A stretch of DNA of 6,545 bases. It comes from Desulfobulbus sp. (GTDB lineage Bacteria; Desulfobacterota; Desulfobulbia; Desulfobulbales; Desulfobulbaceae). Shown piece by piece: positions 5,591-6,545 of the stretch (position 1 is its first letter; each line of letters begins with the position of its first letter). The notes below the pieces were generated by a model. It searched no databases. It had not been told where the DNA came from and worked only from the letters and a program-made list of their open reading frames with translations. The stretch covers positions 1 through 6,545 of the forward strand of contig JAUWAH010000140.1 of the NCBI GenBank assembly GCA_030602145.1, in the 5' to 3' direction. The translations under genes and the position numbers were made by a program.

Positions 5591-6529
5591 ATGCACCTGA
5601 ACGGCACTGCTGTTGCCTTGTCGGCACAATCCAGCTACGAAAAAATGGTATTGAATACGGCAATCGATGCATTGCTCGCTCCGGTTCGACCGGGAAACCT
5701 TCGCGGTCAGCAGATTCTCTTGAAGCCGAATCTGATAACCGCCCGCAACGGACGGTTGGCCTGTACCGACGGCCGGTTCATCGCAGCCGTCGCCCGTTGG
5801 TTTCTCGACATGGGAGCCCGGGTAACCGTCGGCGACTCTCCCTCCTTTGGTTCGGCTCGTTCCGTGCTGCGCGCCATAGGCGTGCTGCCGGAGTTGGAGA
5901 GGTTGGCTGTGTCAACGGTGGAGTTCCGGCATGTCACGGAGATGATGCTGCCCTGCGGTCAACGAGCGGCACTGGCCACCGCAGCCCTGGAATGCGACCT
6001 GCTCGTCAACCTGCCCAAGGTTAAAGCCCATTCGCAGATGCGCTTGACCTTAGCGGTCAAAAATCTGTTCGGATGTCTTGTCGGCTTCCACAAACCCTGG
6101 TGGCACATGGTTCACGGAGGTGCTGACGGCAGATTTGCCGACCTGTTGGTGGATCTGCTGAAGGTGCTGCCCCCGGGGTGCACCGTGGTGGACGGCATAG
6201 TGGCCATGCACGAGACCGGGCCCATCCATGGCGAGCCCCATCCGTTGGGCATCCTTGCCGCCGGTGTCAATCCGGTGGCCGTGGATACGGCGCTTCTCGC
6301 CGTGCTGGGGGTTGACCCCCGCCTGGTGCCGCTCTGGTGTGCTGCCGATCGGGCGGCAATCGCCGGCACCAGGATGGAGGACCTGGTCTTTCCCCTGAGC
6401 CAGCCCGGATCCCTGGTGGTGCAGCCTGCCTTTGCCGTGCCGGAGACTTTGACACCGGTCCGCTTCAATCCGCTCCGATTTGGCAAGAACGCCATCAAAC
6501 GATGGATGCTCCGCCTTGTTCAACAATAA
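5591..6529 (+). CDS. DUF362 family protein, function unknown
   Basis: The 312-residue protein matches the DUF362 family (Pfam PF04015) by its ordered blocks: LLKPNL (43-48), GDSPS (81-85), NLPKVKAHSQMRLTLAVKN (140-158) then LFG, WHMVHGG (171-177), DGIVAMHETGPIHG (201-214) and NPVAVDT (227-233). It has no signal peptide or membrane helix and should be cytoplasmic. Many DUF362 proteins carry or accompany a 4Fe-4S ferredoxin domain; this one has no CxxCxxC cluster, only scattered Cys (58, 122, 135, 162, 197, 250). No reaction can be assigned. Start: ATG 5591 is the first possible, because an in-frame TGA is at 5585-5587; the family's first strand (TAVALSAQSSYEKM) follows, so later starts (ATG 5645) would cut conserved sequence. 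There is no proper ribosome binding site: the preceding bases are a terminator T-run plus GAGCC. The gene lies downstream of a sigma-54 promoter and may be conditionally expressed. Confidence 0.88.
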   Translation: MHLNGTAVALSAQSSYEKMVLNTAIDALLAPVRPGNLRGQQILLKPNLITARNGRLACTDGRFIAAVARWFLDMGARVTVGDSPSFGSARSVLRAIGVLPELERLAVSTVEFRHVTEMMLPCGQRAALATAALECDLLVNLPKVKAHSQMRLTLAVKNLFGCLVGFHKPWWHMVHGGADGRFADLLVDLLKVLPPGCTVVDGIVAMHETGPIHGEPHPLGILAAGVNPVAVDTALLAVLGVDPRLVPLWCAADRAAIAGTRMEDLVFPLSQPGSLVVQPAFAVPETLTPVRFNPLRFGKNAIKRWMLRLVQQ

Positions 6530-6545
6530 CAGGGGCCTCTTGCAC

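Noticed and set aside
5467..6024. 185-residue + strand frame overlapping the DUF362 gene
   Set aside because: It runs through the terminator and out of frame across the conserved DUF362 coding region; no ribosome binding site or family resemblance.

Overview
The window carries five genes, all on the + strand. In order they are: the 3' end of carB (carbamoyl-phosphate synthase large chain), ftsH (membrane AAA+ zinc protease), folP (dihydropteroate synthase), a serA-type D-3-phosphoglycerate dehydrogenase with a C-terminal ACT domain, and a DUF362-family protein of unknown function. The moderately GC-rich genes, the ftsH-folP pair, the short ACT-only SerA, the DUF362 protein, a near-consensus sigma-54 promoter and a 'TGTCATTTCGAG' inverted-repeat element together suggest a sulfate-reducer-like member of the Desulfobacterota (old Deltaproteobacteria), perhaps Desulfobulbales. 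That placement is inference from protein flavour and context, not from a marker gene.

Layout. 1-692: end of carB. 693-799: short spacer with a possible promoter and a GC-rich hairpin. 800-2647: ftsH from a TTG start, closed by a textbook intrinsic terminator at 2668-2711. 2712-2962: spacer holding an imperfect 74-base inverted repeat that abuts folP. 2963-3757: folP, followed at once by a hairpin without a U-tract. 3758-4061: 304-base spacer with a good promoter candidate and a roughly 185-base leader before serA. 4062-5264: serA. 5265-5590: AT-rich 326-base regulatory island with a palindrome plus T-run, a near-perfect sigma-54 promoter and a strong intrinsic terminator ending five bases before the next start codon. 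5591-6529: DUF362 gene. 6530-6545: no gene.

The genes do not form one pathway: they are housekeeping functions (pyrimidine/arginine precursor, membrane protein quality control, folate, serine) that appear to be transcribed mostly as separate units, as shown by terminators or long spacers between them. The most interesting part is 5265-5590. A sigma-54 promoter there should start an RNA only about 60 bases long, CU-rich at its 5' end, that runs into a strong terminator. This is either a sigma-54-dependent small RNA or a conditional attenuator controlling the DUF362 gene, which has no evident promoter or ribosome binding site after that terminator.
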